From Limnoperna fortunei (taxonomy: Eukaryota; Mollusca; Bivalvia; Mytilida; Modiolidae): a stretch of 64,000 nucleotides of DNA. Under the pieces are notes generated by a model. It had not been told where the DNA came from. It did not search any database and was given only the letters and a program-made list of their open reading frames with translations. The stretch spans positions 21,054,452-21,118,451 of the forward strand of contig OX104124.1 of assembly GCA_944474755.1 (NCBI GenBank), in the 5' to 3' direction. Made by a program: the position numbers and the translations under genes. This document shows positions 34,913 through 47,199 of this stretch, piece after piece (position 1 is the first letter of the stretch; every line of letters begins with the position of its first letter).

Positions 34913-35097
34913 TAGTAAATCCAATGTCTACCTAAAAAGAGTAAAACTAGCTCAGGTAATGTGTTAAAATATTAGAAAACAAGGGTAAATTAATCTCGCC
35001 CCCACCCAAACCCCCGAACTTATCGTCGCAGGGGCATAAAAATCCATTATTTCCTCCAAAACATCTTTTGCATAATAAAACAACTCCAACCATGCAT

Positions 35098-35360
35098 GGG
35101 GGCTCCAATGGCCAAGTGGTTAAGATATAAGATAGTCTACTATTGATCACATTGTCTGTCAACCATGATTTTGTGGGTTCAAGTCTCACTGTTGGCAGGG
35201 TGTACATGACTTAAATTATTATCTTCTATTACCTTGATTGCTAGTTTTCCTACCGAATGTCTGGTTTTTCTCCATGTACTACAGCTTCCTTCCCAATTTT
35301 AACTGGATGCCATGATTTAGCTGAAAATTGCTTAGTGGCTATAAACATTTAAACAAACAG
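35098..35360 (+). mobile_element. tRNA-derived SINE, plus-strand copy
   Basis: The head GGGGCTCCAATGGCCAAGTGG, with A-box TGGCCAAGTGG and B-box GGTTCAAGTCTCAC, shows a near-complete tRNA-like promoter. Then come the common body and an AAACAAACAG tail. It is one of the two copies with a well-kept head, so it might still be transcribed by RNA polymerase III. Confidence 0.8.
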
Positions 35361-36455
35361 ACTAACCATCCTTTCAATTGTATACAATTCTGCTACAGGG
35401 CCCAGTTTCATAATAAAACATATCAAATTTGAGGATTTCCTCAACTTCTCCTCATCTCAAAAAAGAAGTTTTATGAATACCAGGCCAGATCATTTTATTT
35501 CATTAGTGACATAAAGGGAAAAGCAACCAAGAGACTCCTATTGTGAATGGAAATAATGTCACAGCTGTAAATTTTCTGAAACACCGAGTTTAAAGAGTAG
35601 ACTTTCAATGTAGGCAGTGCTCAACTGCTACTTTAGTTGACAAGCATTGAAAGTGTTCCTACTAATGGTCAGGTACTCCAGCCTCCTACTCCAATAAAAA
35701 CTGTACGCCATGAGGTAGTTAAAAAATAACTGAAAGTGACCTGACATTCAAACAAACCAACATAAATGTTTTGGTCCAAAGATAAGTCAGAGAGTGATTT
35801 CATGCGGTGTCAATACAAGGGGTGATATTGTTGTTCAGATACATATAACTTTTTTAAGATAAGATTTCATGTAAAGATATGTACTAAATAAATCAGTAAC
35901 ATTTTTTCTATATTTCCAAATTTACAGTGTAACTTCAATGACAATATCTACAGAGTGCACCCGTGTGTGTAGATCATGAATTACAAAAATCAAAGCTTTA
36001 AAATATAATCCTCACTTAAAAAAACAGCAGGAACTAAATTTCTTGTTGAAAAACGTATTTTTAGACTTGCAATCCAAATAAAGACAAACGTTTTGAAATA
36101 TATAAATTGCACTTTGCGTTTGTGAGGCATTTTGAACAGCAAAATTAAACAAATTAAATTAAATGGTTAAATGTACTGATGGACTACAACTGATATATAT
36201 TCCAGTGATCTGGTAACTTTCTGAAAGTTTGAGGAAAAATTGTCTTGTAAATTTTCTTGTAGATTAATGTTTTTTAAGCATAACATATCAACAACAGCTG
36301 ATTAATGACCAGTTATTAACTGTGTGCCTGGTTAAACTATCGCTGTACACTGCACTTGGGTTAGAACAGTAAAAACTATATATCAGTGTCAGAGATGGAA
36401 TCCATCTGTGTGGGTCCAGCTGACCTTGAAGTAAAGGTGAAAGGTCATCAACATC
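35361..36455. other. No gene seen
   Basis: AT-rich DNA. GGGCCCAGTTTCATAATAAA at about 35399 resembles a DNA-transposon terminus but no inverted partner was found. A SINE-like scrap (CCTACTCCAATAAAAACTG...) lies near 35680-35760. Confidence 0.4.
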
Positions 36456-36456
36456 G

Positions 36457-36840
36457 ACTTGATTGATTGGATGTTTGTTTTACGTCCAGCAAGCAGTATT
36501 TAAGCTATATTCAGGACGGGAAAAAGTTAACACACAATACATCAATTGAAAAAGGGGTGGGATGGGACACAGGGAACAAAATTTTGACTGCCACTGGAAA
36601 AGTACGGAGTATGTGGTAGGGTCGGAGAATTTAGCCTTCTGTAGCAGCTACAATGAGCCTACTCTTTTTCGAAATCTACAAAAGGGATTTTTATCGTGCA
36701 GGGAACGTGGCACTCTCCAAACACGTTACCCACTATGGTTCGCGGCCAGGCTTTCCGTATTATAACCTGACAACCCCCCCCCCTTCCCCAAACGAGAGGG
36801 TCTACCCAATGAAAGGGGAGCAGGTGAAAGATTAAATTTT
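36457..36840 (-). mobile_element. Family-2 retroposon
   Basis: GATTGATTGGATGTTTGTTT at the left, then all shared blocks (TCCAGCAAGCAGTATTTAAG, TAGCAGCTACAATGAGCC, GGCACTCTCCAAACACGTTA), ending near a C8 run at 36775-36783. Confidence 0.75.
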
Positions 36841-37754
36841 AAGTAGATTGTCACTTTTTTATTGTTATTTTTCATTTTATTGTTTAAATTCAGTTAAATG
36901 CTAAGATTGGGATAGAGACGGGCAAAGCGTTATTTTCCCATTATATAGTTAACCCAGATACAAGCAACGAGAGCGGCTGCAACGTCACATGTTTGTTAAT
37001 TCAGTTGGAAACCTGTACAAATTGTTCAAGCATAAAGTAAGAAATTAACACTTACCAATTAGCAAGATTAAGTTTGTTTTTATTAACCAGGATCAGCAGA
37101 AGATCACAAGTCATGGCAGCAAATATCAGTTCACGTCAACGCCGGTAGGAGCAGACGAAAAATAATTCACGTGAACTACCGTTGCACGTTTTTTGCATAA
37201 CAGCAAGAATTATAATACTCTGGTTAAAACTTTTATAAATATAACATTAAAAAAACATATTTCGTCTGTATTTTCATCTAGTGTTGAGTTTTGCATTTAT
37301 TTTACGTAGTTGTAAAAATTGCGGAAAGAAAATATCCTCAAACAGAAAAAATACATTATTAAAAACATTTGAAGTTGTGTCATGCAGTTTTGTTGAACAC
37401 TTTTCTCCTACAACGGCGATTTTTTGCGATGTTGCGTAGGATTGGAGATTAACTTGAAAACTTCCGGTTGCTAGAATTTTTTACAACTCTATAGTCTCAT
37501 AGTCATAGGATACTTCTACCATTAAGCGAGCTATCGCTCGCTATAATTTAGATTTTTAATTCAAAACATCGTAACGTTCTTCTCAGTAGATACCATAGTT
37601 GACATTTGATGTCCCAGATTTTTTACTGGTTTTTGTAGGCTTCGTTTTGCTAATTATTTTTAATTTTTGCTGTTTATTGTTAATACCTGTTGATATTCAA
37701 ACTCCATTTTGGTGCGACCAGGAAGTTTATTGTTCATGACTGGGAATATATACA

Positions 37755-37985
37755 TAGCGCAATGTTTTGTTTATTTCAATGGTGTTTAACGCCACTTACA
37801 GCAAGTTATCGCTTTATTATGGCGTTCAGTTCTTTTTTGGAGTGGAATACATAGTACCCAGTGCTAGACCTTTGGCAGAGTTGCAATCACTGTCAATTAA
37901 GGTTGGAATCCTGCGTACCTTACCCGTAGGGCTCAAATTTGCAAACTCGGTGTTAACCTGCCGGTGATCAATAGTAGATGTCTAA
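37755..37985 (-). mobile_element. tRNA-derived SINE copy, block A
   Basis: The body (TTTAACGCCACTTACAGCAA..., GTACCCAGTGCTAGACC, TTGCAATCACTGTCAATTAAGG) is head-truncated at the right. Its variant words are shared specifically with the copy at 56188-56370, so both descend from one insertion by segmental duplication. Confidence 0.7.
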
Positions 37986-38056
37986 CTAAATACTTCCTAT
38001 GATGTTCACCTGTTGCTTTAGATATATTTTGAATTGAATTCTGTTCACCAAAAGTC

Positions 38057-38575
<519 letters not shown>

Positions 38576-38789
38576 AGAAATGCAATCGAATCGCTTAGTC
38601 TAAAAACATCATACAAAATTTATGGGACAATAACAACACAGAACAAGACACAAAGAAGCCCGCGACACGAATTTTCAAGGAATGAGAGTGTTCCCATGTG
38701 ATGCGGACAAGTAAGCAGCTGAAATATCACATAAGCTGAAAACATTTCTGTGAGAAATTTTAATGAATGGCATTTCTATGTAAGTGTTC

Positions 38790-40165
38790 AGATATTGTTT
38801 GCGGCTGTTCGTGCCAGTTAAAGTGATAATGAGTGATTATTCCTCGTGTCGGTTAAAATGTTTTCTTCAATTTTATGGCGGTTCTTGTTGGTAAAATGTT
38901 CTGACGTTGTTTATTACGGTTCATATCCGTTAAAGTGTTCAGGCGTTGTTTAACTCTCCGGCACAGAGAACATAACAGGTTCCCAGATATAACCTCTGCC
39001 ACACGTCATCCCCGTTTACTTCGGGACTACATTTGTCGTCTGCCAGTGACGTTTGTAAACAAAGAAATGATGTTTATAAAATAATACACGAGAACTTATT
39101 TATTTTTATAAAGTCAATTTGTACATTTTTGATACAGTTTTACATTAGAATTAATGTGTTTGTGCGCGAAACTTATCCGCCATGAGAGATATCTATCGTG
39201 GCGCCAACCAATGTCTGGCAGAGGTGATTGTGGTTGACATATGATTCCCAGAATCCCTTGCGTGTAGATTGGCGTTGTTTATAGTGGTTCATGTCGGTAT
39301 AAGTGCTTTCAATTTGTTTGTTATTCGTGTCATTTAAAATGTGTTAAGGGCAGGGTGTGCTCGACTCCAATCTGAATCGACAAGGATTGCCATTTTTTGT
39401 TCTCCCAATAAAAACTTTACGCGCCATGATATAGCTGAAAAATTGCTAAAAGTGGCGTTAAACACCATCCAAACAAACAACAGTAAATAAAATGTATTTA
39501 TTATTTCCTTCAGTTTAATTTTCGTTTATGTCTGTTAAAGTGTTCCGTCGTTGGTTGTTGCGGTTCATGTCTGTTATAGTGTTCAGATGTTGTGTTGTTG
39601 TGGTGTTTATGTAATTTTAACGTCTGACGGTTTTTTTTACGTTTTTGTGGTCGGTACATGTCGTTATAAGTGCTTGCGAATTGTTTATTCTTCGTGAGGG
39701 TTAACATGTGTTTATTATTAGTAGTTTATACCTGGTAAAGTGTTCAGTCGTTGATTCTTGCGGTTCATGTCAATTAAAGTGTTTAGACGTTTTTTTTTAT
39801 TGAGGCTCATGTCGGAATAACTCAAAACGAGTTGTTTATTCTTCGTGTCTATTAAAATTTTTTCTACAGTTTTATGGCGATTCATATCTGTTAAAGTCTT
39901 CAGTCGTTGGTTTGCGGTTCATGTCTGTTAAAGTATTTTGACGTTGTTTTTTTACGGATCATATCTGTTAAATTGTTCAGTCGTTGGTTGTTGCCATTCA
40001 TATCTGTTAAAGTGTTCAGGAGTATTATATAGTTGCTGTTCATGTCTGTTTAAGTGTTCAGACGTTGTTTGTTTCGGTAAATATCTGTAAAAATGTTCAG
40101 TCGTTGTTTGTACGGTTCATATCTGTTAAAGTGTTCAAACGTTCGTTCAGTTTTACAGTTTAAGC
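38790..40165 (-). repeat. Degenerate ~40-bp tandem repeat field A
   Basis: Irregular repeats of TTCATGTCTGTTAAAGTGTTCAGACGTTGTTTGTTGCGG type, 35-45 bp each with strong divergence. On the minus strand they read as degenerate NTLTDRN-like peptides, but stops are frequent. The same field occurs at 57.1-57.6, 59.3-60.0 and 63.8-64.0 kb around the second galactosyltransferase. A SINE tail-half copy (39349-39480) is inserted. Confidence 0.7.
39349..39480 (+). mobile_element. Tail half of tRNA-derived SINE
   Basis: GCAGGGTGTGCTCGACTCCA...GGCGTTAAACACCATCCAAACAAAC matches the SINE body and ends in the (CAAA) tail; no tRNA-like head. Confidence 0.75.
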
Positions 40166-42335
40166 ATAGTTTTTATTTGTAGATATCTTCAAACGTTGTG
40201 TCATCAGCTTTGAGCTGTTTTTGTCGATTAAAAAGGTAATAACTTACTTTTTGTTCATTATGGTTTATTGTACAGAACTTTTCTCGTGTTAGTATCAATT
40301 AAAGTTGTCAGACATACATTTCTTTCATACTTATTAGGTTAACTTTTTTAAACAATTCTTAGAAGGATTAAGCTTTTGTTTTTGTAATTGTTTATTTTTT
40401 AAGGTTTTTTGAGTATTTTTGCCATAATATTAGACTTTTGTTTAGAGGTTGACACCTATGACGCAACTCCATTACGTTTGCGGAATGAACAAACAAATGG
40501 ACACGAATTTAATTAAGTTTCTATTGTTATTTTATGAGAAATTTAAACACAATTAGCACCTTTGGACATGCCACGCTAACTCTAAAACTTTAATAATTTC
40601 TTTAATTTAACATAAATAATGTGATCCTTTGAAGTAATTCTTAATTAAATTTGATTCGTTGATTTTGAAGACATTCCATATAGTAGCTTGTTTGTTCTTT
40701 GGAAAATATTCACTGATTCCGTTGCTTTCGAGTAAAATGTCATCATTTTACCAAATTTAATAGAATTTACTACCAACAGACACGTGTTTAGTCTAGTTAT
40801 ACACAATTTACAAGGTTTCCCTTGGATTGTTGTCAGGTCAGTAAACTTATAATTACTTTGCAATAAAAAAATGTATAAAAAATTATAAAAAGTTTACAGC
40901 TTTTAAAGAAAATTTATTATGAAGTTTATATTAAAGAGATTTAAATATATATGTTCGATGAGTATATTTAAATATAATGACCAAATAAAAATGTTAATTA
41001 ACATTTTGTGTTTCTATACTTCATGTTAATTGAAACAGTGAAGAAGACAACACTTTATATTTATGATTATAATATAAAGCGTCGTGCATTGATAAAAGTA
41101 ACTTTCAAGCAAAACATATAATTTCACAACTGAAAACAGCGTGCTGATCAAATTAATGATAATATTGAAGTCATGAAAAGTCTTTTGACAAAGACTTCGT
41201 GTTTGCTTCTATCGTATGAATTAAAAAATGATGTAAATTTGTATTATACTAATTTAAACCTAAACATTTGTAGGGGCATGTCAAATAATGTAATAGCTAG
41301 TTCCTTGAAATTTACGTAATTTATATTTGTGTGTACATGCATCTTTGCAAGGTGTAACTTTAGTTTACTAAGTATTTGTGGTCAATTTGTCGATATATGT
41401 TGTTTATCAATAGTAAAATGTTTATTTTCATTCCATTAAAATAAACAATTTATGAGAGATTACAATCATTTCCTTTTTAAAAGAATTACATAAATTGAAC
41501 AATTTTAATGGTCACTATGGTCAAGGGGCGATTGGCGCAGTCTACTTTGATGTTGATCACGTGCATATTTTAATGACTGCTACATTCATGACATTATAGC
41601 TTTAACGATTGTATTATTTGAAGAATTACTAACTAAAGTCAACAGTGGTCCTTGATTTTTATAAATTGTCATGGTATTATATTGTTTATTTACATATCAG
41701 AGGCACTTGTTGGTTAGGATAATTTTTTTTTAAATGTCAGTAAATGAGTTTATATAAAAATGTATTAACTCATTTGGTAACCAGTCTGACATGACGCTTA
41801 CTGTCAAAACTTAGGAACTCTTCTCTTTTGTTGCAAATAAAAACGATTGTCTGAATGTTTCTTCTCAAATCTTAATTCATCGGACTAGTCCTCTTCCTCG
41901 TTAGAGTTGAACAATATATAATTAATTCTGTGCTGCAACTCCAACAATTATTTCTGTAACGACTTACAAGTAGGTTGATTAGCCATTGTGAACCTTCAAC
42001 AGCCAATTATAAAATTACGGCTATATGCATTTAGTCAATACCATATAATTATGTTCAATATCGGTTTTTCTCGGTAAAATCCGGATGAATTCAATCTCCG
42101 ACATTTTCGGTGAACTTTGGTTTTCTCCGAAAACCCCAAATCAGTGAGTTGTCAGTTTGTCGACTACGCTATATGTGACCACGATAAAGCTGCAAAATAT
42201 CTGAAAGTGGCATTAAACACCTTTTAAAAACCTAACAATCTATTTTTTGTGTTGCTTGTTTCTGTCCGTTGTTAGTAAGTTTGCTTTTAAGTGCGTATTT
42301 GTTATATTTTTTAATGTTATTTTTTTTTAATCTAG
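40166..42335. other. Upstream region of galactosyltransferase A
   Basis: AT-rich without a recognised gene. The last ~640 bp (about 41700-42335) are homologous to the upstream region of paralogue B (61090-62317), for instance CAGCCAATTATAAAATTACG and ATATGCATTTAGTCAATACC. They probably contain shared 5' UTR intron or promoter sequence. Confidence 0.5.
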
Positions 42336-42367
42336 GTTCCAGTGCATTACGAATTTAGAGTGCATAC
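42336..42367 (+). promoter_or_regulatory. Splice acceptor and 5' UTR end of galactosyltransferase A
   Basis: A T-rich tract ending TTTTAATCTAG (to 42335), followed by GTTCCAGTGCATTACG. Paralogue B has the same arrangement (AGTCTAG to 62317, then GTTCCA). The conservation suggests a 5' UTR intron that ends just before a single coding exon. Confidence 0.55.
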
Positions 42368-43483
42368 ATGTTACAACTTGGGACTAAAATTTCCGGTAAA
42401 ATGTCATTGAAATTAACTTTCAGAATGTCTCTGTTAATTATAAACCTGTCTGGCTTATTGTGGATAGCTGTAGTAATGAAAATTGATGAGACTTACCTTA
42501 AATACGAGAAAATGATCAATGCATCCATGCATACATCTGCACAACGGGATGATTCAACTAAACTAATTGATCAGCAGTTTGTTCATACGAGAAAAATTGT
42601 TATTGAAACACATTATCCAGTTGTCTTAGGAAGTCCATACAAAATAAATAATGAACAGATCTGCAGAACTGTTAGTAACTTATCAGTAATTGTCATGGTT
42701 ACCACAGCACCAAGTCATTTTGAAATTAGAAAACAAATGCGTCAAACATACCTGAATTCGAATCATTATGATGGAAAAAATATTCGAGTTGTGTTTCTTC
42801 TGGGAATGGTATCAGATTCAACTCTTCAAAACAAAATAGAAGAAGAAAATTTAGCGTTTAGTGACATTGTTCAGGGATATTTCATCGATTCGTACCACAA
42901 TCTAACGAATAAAGGTGTAATGGGTTTTAAATGGATTACGGAATTTTGTCGGAATGCTGAATTCGTTTTAAAAATAGATGATGACGTATTCGTAAACTTT
43001 TTCGCAGTTTTCGATGACGTTTCTCCAATTATAAAGAAGAAATCTAAGTATATTATGTGTAACGTTGTAAAACCAGGGACGAACCCAATACAACGAGGAG
43101 AAAAAAATAAATGGTACGTCCATCCAGACGAGTTTAGCCATTTTGATTACTATCCTTACAAATCGTGTAGTGGTTTTGCTGCTTTTTTGTCAACAGACCT
43201 TATACCTATGTTATACCAATCCGCTCTTATATCTCCATTTTTCTGGGTGGAAGATTTCTATCTTTTTGGAATTTTGCCAACAAAGATCAACGGAGTAGTG
43301 CACCACAGTATACAATCTAGCATGAGCTTCTTTGATAACAGAGGGTTTCAGTGCTACAACGAGAAAGGTAAACACTGTCCAATTGTAGTGGCTTTGAATG
43401 ACGGGAAAGATGACTTTATAAACAGATGTTGGGACGCTGTCAATAACAACACAAATAACTCGATTACTATACAACACAATTGA
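42368..43483 (+). CDS. Beta-1,3-galactosyltransferase family protein (GT31), paralogue A
   Basis: A 371-residue type II Golgi membrane protein of the GT31 family, whose members move Gal, GlcNAc or GalNAc from a UDP-sugar onto glycans in beta-1,3 linkage; donor and acceptor cannot be told from sequence. There is a short cytosolic tail, a membrane anchor at about residues 19-37, a stem with N-glycosylation sites, then family motifs: IRKQMRQTY (120-128), VFLLG (142-146), DIVQGYFIDSYHNLTNKG (166-183), the metal-binding IDDDVFVN (203-210), YPYKSCSGFAAFLS (262-275) and EDFYLFGIL (295-303). Coding is in one exon, as is common in this family. Met12 (42401) has better context and is the only ATG conserved in paralogue B, so it may be the true start. 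AATAAA lies near 43549. Confidence 0.9.
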   Translation: MLQLGTKISGKMSLKLTFRMSLLIINLSGLLWIAVVMKIDETYLKYEKMINASMHTSAQRDDSTKLIDQQFVHTRKIVIETHYPVVLGSPYKINNEQICRTVSNLSVIVMVTTAPSHFEIRKQMRQTYLNSNHYDGKNIRVVFLLGMVSDSTLQNKIEEENLAFSDIVQGYFIDSYHNLTNKGVMGFKWITEFCRNAEFVLKIDDDVFVNFFAVFDDVSPIIKKKSKYIMCNVVKPGTNPIQRGEKNKWYVHPDEFSHFDYYPYKSCSGFAAFLSTDLIPMLYQSALISPFFWVEDFYLFGILPTKINGVVHHSIQSSMSFFDNRGFQCYNEKGKHCPIVVALNDGKDDFINRCWDAVNNNTNNSITIQHN

Positions 43484-43754
43484 TAAATGATGTTTATTAA
43501 AATTTGTTACGCATAATTACATTTCTGATTCGTCTGAATGTTTGATAAAATAAATGATTGCAACACAATATGTCGCAAAACGTTGTGATTCAAATAGAGT
43601 AACAAACAAGACAAAATCATTAATGTAAACATTATTTTATTGATAAATGCCTAGTTGACAAAACATGTAGGTATAATACAAGTTGGGATTAGAAAACAAG
43701 TGCTACAAGGACTTTTGTAAATTCTTCTCCCAGTATATAAGAAAATACATAGTA

Positions 43755-44013
43755 CAGGGGGGGGGGGCGTAAGGGGCGTACGCCCCCCCCCTTTAAAAAA
43801 AAGGAAAGGAAAAAAAGAGAGCAGGGAGGGTAACAACCAGCGCCAAAGGCAAAAATGTAATCCCCGCTCGTCCTCGCCATAAATTAATGCATTAACGGTA
43901 CTACCCCTGCCGTAAATGCGCCTTTGCGAGGCGCGGGAGGACCACTTCGTGAAACCTGTTTCCGATATCCCCTTTTTACGCCCCCCTTTTCAAAAATCCT
44001 GTATCCGCCCCTG
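43755..44013. mobile_element. CAGGGG...CCCCTG MITE (hAT-like)
   Basis: The left end CAGGGGGGGGGGCG and the right end CCTGTATCCGCCCCTG are imperfect inverted copies of the widespread CAGGGGCGGAT-type terminus. TAGTA is present on both flanks (43750-43754, 44014-44018), probably the readable part of a target duplication. G and C runs inside make the region strand-asymmetric. Non-coding. Confidence 0.6.
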
Positions 44014-44229
44014 TAGTAGAATGCATGACGTACAGTGACATAAACACAATTTCATATTAAAGTTATTTTTATAACATTAGTGTTACTATTACTATGATTG
44101 ACATTTTACTCTGATACAATATAAGAAACTTTAGAGCTAGATCAACATAAAAAAAAATTTAAAAAATTTTAAACCCCCATGTGTTAAACCTTTTTGATTT
44201 TATTATATATTTTTGAACAATTAATAAGT

Positions 44230-46740
44230 TTTGTGTATTTTCAGCATCGGAGAGGTTTGGATCACCATATAGAAGGTTTCTTATATTTAGGTAACATGAT
44301 AAGTTTGGAAACAGAATATTTCGTGGTCTATTAAACAACTGACATGAGAGCAGAAAATGTTCAGAATTTTCTATTTATTTGCATTTAAAATAATGATCAG
44401 ACTCAAGATTCTTTTTAAAAAGGTGATCTTTAAGGGCACTACTTTCAGTCCTTTCTAGCATGAAGTATTGGACCGATACGACAACCCGCATAAAAATACG
44501 CCGGAACTGTAATTGGCTTGTTTAAAAATAATTTTAAGTCATTGATAGAATAATTGTTTTTTTATATTAGCAGAAAGGTAATAAGCTGTTACAATACAAC
44601 ATACTATAGGTGGGTGGGGGATCTAGGTTATTAAAATTTCGGGTTCGGTAACTGTGAGTTTGAGAAAAGCTAGCCGGGACCACGTTTGACAAGTATTCAG
44701 GGGTATTTCTATGTACCATTTTATGAAATAGTATGAGCTTATGTTTTTTTCTTGCGATCCTCTAATGTTTCCCATCCGCATTCTTGTAAGAGTAATGCGA
44801 TGGGAAACAATATTTGTTAATTTGGTAGCACCCAGTAACAAGGTGGCAGCCTCGTAGTTTATTTGTTCAAGCTTTAGTTTCATATAGTCTGGGCAGTTGT
44901 CCCATATTACAGCTGCGTACTCCAGAACTGGGCGAATAAAGTTGAAATACATTTTTTTCAATGATTTCCTGTCAACTTTAAATTTTAACTTTCGAATTAA
45001 ATCTTTTTGATGCTTTCAAAATAATTTCATCGATATGAGTATTCCAGGTTCCGTCACTTGAAAATGTAAGACCTAGATGTTTTATGAGAGGTGACAGATT
45101 TTATAGAAACTTAGTTCATTGATAAAGTTGGATGGGATACAAAATATAATTTACGTGATATAACCTTCGATTCAGACTTTTGTGGGTTGAACTTTACCAA
45201 CCATGCACCTTATCGACCATTCATGGATTTTTTTGAAGATTTCAATTGAAAATAAGAGAAGTTTCTAGGGTGTTTTCTACAACAGCATATATACTCGTGT
45301 CATCTGCAAAGAGTTTTATAGTACAGTTTACTTCATTTACTATGTCGTTTATAAAAATAAGGAATAGTACAGGGCCCAGGATGGACCCTTGGGGAACCTC
45401 TGCATTTATATTGGCCCTAGATGATTCTGTTCCATTTATACCTATCAGACAAACAATATTTAAGCCATAAAAGGAGATCTCCACTGACGCCCATTTGTTT
45501 TAGTTTATATACAAGGCCTTTGTGCCATACCCGATCGAAGGCTTTACTAATATCAAAGAACACAAATCGTATTTCTTTCCCTTCATCAAGAGCCTTGTTG
45601 AATGTGTGAGCTATGTAGAGCAGTTGATTTATAGTAGAATCGTTTAAGATGAACTCAGATTGATGTGCTGTTAATTAATCCCTAATAAAGTTAAAAATTC
45701 GTTTATAAATAAACTTTTTACAGTTTTCAGATGAATGTATCCCTAACAAAATTGAAAACTGTAATAGGAGACTGGAAAGAGCATCGACCTGATCGTTGAG
45801 ACATTCTCTGGAGTTAATAATTTCATCCCATTCGACGTTTTCGAATTTTTCGCGATACAAGTCTAAATTTCCGCGATCGTATAACCATATTTTTCTCCTA
45901 AAGCAAGTGTGTACAGGTTTCTGGATTTTTAGTATCCCATTTAGTCGGACAGTGATAATGAACATGTTGGTTAAGAAATTGTGAACAAACATGAACAATG
46001 TCGACAACTCTGGGATTATTAGATATAACTAAATCGATGCAAGAACTTGAACTTTCTGTAAAATGAATTGGTTCATTTAACAAATTGGGTCATATTGTAC
46101 TTTGCACAAATACTTGACATCTTAATATTATTAGGGTTACCTTAATCTTCGTTAAATTCACATAAAATCAGAATAGTATTAATACCCGAATCAACCGCGT
46201 ATTCAATTAGGTCATATACGTGGATATGGGAGTCGGAGGTCTATAGAATGTTCCTAACAAAACTGGTTGGTTCCTACAATTTTTTAATTCGATCCATACG
46301 CATTCAACACCTCGCACCTCTAGATATGAATAGAAAGTAAGCCATTATTTACATATAGTGTCACACCCCCTCCTTGCCTATTAGTTCTATCGTTTCTAAA
46401 TGAAAATTGTCAAGTAACATATCTTGGTTAACAATTGTAGGATTAAGCCAAGTCTCACTAAAACAGAGAATATCAATATTTCTAAGTTCTTCGTTTATAA
46501 GATCGATTTTTGGCAGTACACTTTGAACACATTTTAAATGTATAAAAGATGTGTATTGATTAAAACACCTACTAAATTCGCCGAAACATTGATCTGATAT
46601 GTATGATTCAGTAGTTGACTGGGAAGAGGGGCTAGGATTTGGTTCTATGTCGCCCGACAGAATTATGAGCAATGTGATATATATGATAATGATACATATA
46701 AAATAACAATGACCTTTTTGTGCAATTAGGTAAAGCATGG
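44230..46740 (-). pseudogene. CR1/jockey-type LINE ORF2, decayed
   Basis: Minus-strand order: hydrophobic N-terminus then SGDIEPNPSP (about 46625-46660, a decayed 2A-like sequence), APE endonuclease start ILCFSETWLNP (about 46435-46475), endonuclease end SCIDLVISNNPRVVDI (about 46000-46050), RT core PQGSILGPVLFLIFINDIV and IKLFADDTSIY (45242-45484, intact FADD box), then RPVLEYAAVIWDNC (44870-44935) and the C-terminal block ending NIRNLLYGDPNLSD (about 44245-44290). Frames change repeatedly and segments between 45.5 and 45.7 kb are lost or decayed, so it is non-functional. The strand and tail position agree with insertion between the target copies at 43.62 and 48.14 kb. Confidence 0.85.
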
Positions 46741-46904
46741 CTGTTATAATAATAGTTCGTTACATTTTTGCAATTGCTACTTGTAGAAATATCACAATGT
46801 TCATAAAAGCACAAACAAATAAATAGCAACATAACAGTAATATAAACAATTATTAATTAACTACTGTAATATTCGCTTAAATAACAGTTAAACGGCCAAT
46901 ATGA

Positions 46905-47195
46905 TATATTTTGCTGAACCAGTCCAATACGGAATTAACTAGCCCAATATCGGTATTGGCCTGATTCGCCCTGTATTGACCTAGTATGTCCTGTATTGGC
47001 CTAATTGCAACCTGTATTGGCCTGACAGATTTGGACTAGTTAATTAATAAAGATATCATTACGTGATGATTTCTGTATTGGCCTAGTTATTGGTCCTTGG
47101 CCAGCTGTATTGTCCTTCGGCTGCGCCTCAGGCCAATACAGCAAGCCTTGGACCAATAACTAGGCCAATACAGAAATCATCACGTAATAATATCA
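46905..47195. mobile_element. Palindromic MITE with CTGTATTGGCCT subrepeats
   Basis: A near-perfect hairpin: left arm about 47053-47116 (ATTACGTGATGATTTCTG..., TTGGCCTAGTTATTGGTCC), right arm about 47130-47192, loop around GGCTGCGCCTCA. The preceding 130 bp contain four or five copies of a CCTGTATTGGCCTGA word and an inverted ACTAGTTAATTA/TTAACTAG pair, suggesting that the element begins near 46919. Confidence 0.75.
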
Positions 47196-47199
47196 TAAT

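Noticed and set aside
35399..35490. Harbinger-like terminus GGGCCCAGTTTCAT
   Set aside because: No inverted partner or target duplication found nearby, so no element is called.
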